Shown here: in pieces, positions 5,966 to 6,251 of the stretch | Layout: each line of letters starts with the position of its first letter | Numbering within the stretch: position 1 is the stretch's first letter | Source of the DNA: Burkholderiales bacterium | GTDB lineage: Bacteria > Pseudomonadota > Gammaproteobacteria > Burkholderiales > JACMKV01 | DNA: 6,251 bases | Assembly (NCBI GenBank): GCA_014379915.1 | Contig: JACMKV010000228.1 | Span: forward strand, 1 to 6,251 | Direction of reading: 5' to 3' | Notes under the pieces: model-generated | Seen by the model: the letters and a program-made list of their open reading frames with translations, nothing else | The model's database searches: none | Told to the model about the DNA's origin: nothing | Made by a program: the position numbers and the translations under genes

Positions 5966-6160
5966 CTCGCTTTGCTTCCCCCTTTGAAAACCGAGCTGGC
6001 CCTGAGGTTTCCCCACGAATAAGACTCGCAAGTCAGTGGTCTGATAGTTAGTGTTGATGCGAAAATGGGGGTCTGCATGACAGCGATCTTGTAGTCATCG
6101 CCATGACCTAATCGTATCAGCAGCGAAATAGCCGTTCGCACATTTGACAACGGGCCAGCT

Positions 6161-6176
6161 AATGGGTGACCCCATT
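6161..6176. repeat. inverted repeat AATGGG/CCCATT
   Basis: Six-base arms (6161-6166 and 6171-6176) flank TGAC. The inner core GGGTGACCC (6164-6172) also occurs at 4747-4755, just after the methyltransferase gene, inside AGGGTGACCCT. The right arm runs into the 13-bp tandem repeat. Function is unknown; it could be a binding site or part of an element end. Confidence 0.5.
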
Positions 6177-6197
6177 GATTCGTACCATTGATTCGTA
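6172..6197. repeat. perfect 13-bp tandem duplication
   Basis: CCATTGATTCGTA occurs twice head to tail (6172-6184 and 6185-6197) without a mismatch. In noncoding DNA a perfect duplication of this length suggests either a recent slippage or insertion/excision event, or a paired protein-binding site. Confidence 0.85.
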
Positions 6198-6251
6198 GGC
6201 AATTTCACTTCGAAATCGTGATCGCCGGCCCAGACTCCTTCACGGTGGACA

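Larger units (their letters stand above)
5885..6251. other. gene-poor tail, lower GC, with small repeats
   Basis: This 367-nt stretch holds no recognisable gene. GC is about 52% by hand count over 5881-6240, against about 60% in the genes. Two open frames overlap each other: 49 codons on the plus strand (5902-6051) and 89 on the minus (6150-5881). Neither resembles a known family nor has a good ribosome site. It contains the palindrome CACGGCCGTG (5932-5941), a hairpin (5946-5965), a pyrimidine-rich run (5962-5985), a small inverted repeat GTCAT/ATGAC (6094-6107) and a 13-bp tandem duplication (6172-6197). The density of short symmetric elements suggests the noncoding end of a mobile element or its decayed remnant, but no transposase, terminal repeat pair or target duplication can be shown. 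Confidence 0.45.

Noticed and set aside
6094..6107. Short hairpin GTCAT/ATGAC considered as an integron attC or IS end
   Set aside because: The arms are only 5 bp, there is no attC core pair, and no integrase or transposase is in the window.
5254..6251. 6S RNA (ssrS), often next to 5-formyltetrahydrofolate cyclo-ligase genes
   Set aside because: Only 28 nt lie upstream of the gene, and downstream I cannot see a long stem with a central bubble. A covariance-model search would settle it.

Overview
The window looks like an ordinary housekeeping stretch of a proteobacterial chromosome, most likely from a betaproteobacterium. This rests on gene content and protein style: a ubiquinone-type UbiC/UbiA pair, the RidA-RecG arrangement, and a short PCMT-like protein followed by a single-domain rhodanese. 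Coding DNA is GC-rich (about 60% in the lines counted by hand). The genus cannot be named from the sequence alone. I see no tRNA, rRNA, CRISPR array, intact transposase or phage gene.

Left part (1-3462, minus strand). Four genes read right to left as one compact unit: ridA (iminobutanoate/iminopropanoate deaminase), recG (branched-DNA helicase), ubiC (chorismate lyase) and ubiA (4-hydroxybenzoate polyprenyltransferase, cut by the left edge). The gaps are 24 nt, 2 nt and a 4-nt GTGA overlap. UbiC makes 4-hydroxybenzoate and UbiA prenylates it, which are the first two dedicated steps of ubiquinone synthesis.

Divergent junction (about 3463-3553). ridA and a plus-strand TPR gene start back to back. 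Neither has a Shine-Dalgarno sequence at its own ATG, and each ATG has an in-frame stop within six bases upstream. The plus strand nevertheless carries an 11-base perfect Shine-Dalgarno sequence that serves an 18-codon open frame overlapping the TPR start. On the minus strand the same bases are a copy of the 16S rRNA 3' tail inside the presumed ridA leader. This is the most interesting local structure in the window.

Middle and right part (3531-5884, plus strand). A small TPR protein is followed, after a 193-nt gap with a candidate promoter, by a PCMT-like methyltransferase, a rhodanese (sulfurtransferase) and 5-formyltetrahydrofolate cyclo-ligase. The methyltransferase lacks the substrate-loop residues of true isoaspartate repair enzymes. 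The 213 nt before the rhodanese stay open in its frame and hold small repeats, so its start is not fully certain.

Right end (5885-6251). No recognisable gene lies here. The stretch has lower GC (about 52% by hand count) and carries a 13-bp perfect tandem duplication, several short palindromes and a hairpin. It may be a degraded mobile element or the edge of an accessory segment, but nothing proves that.
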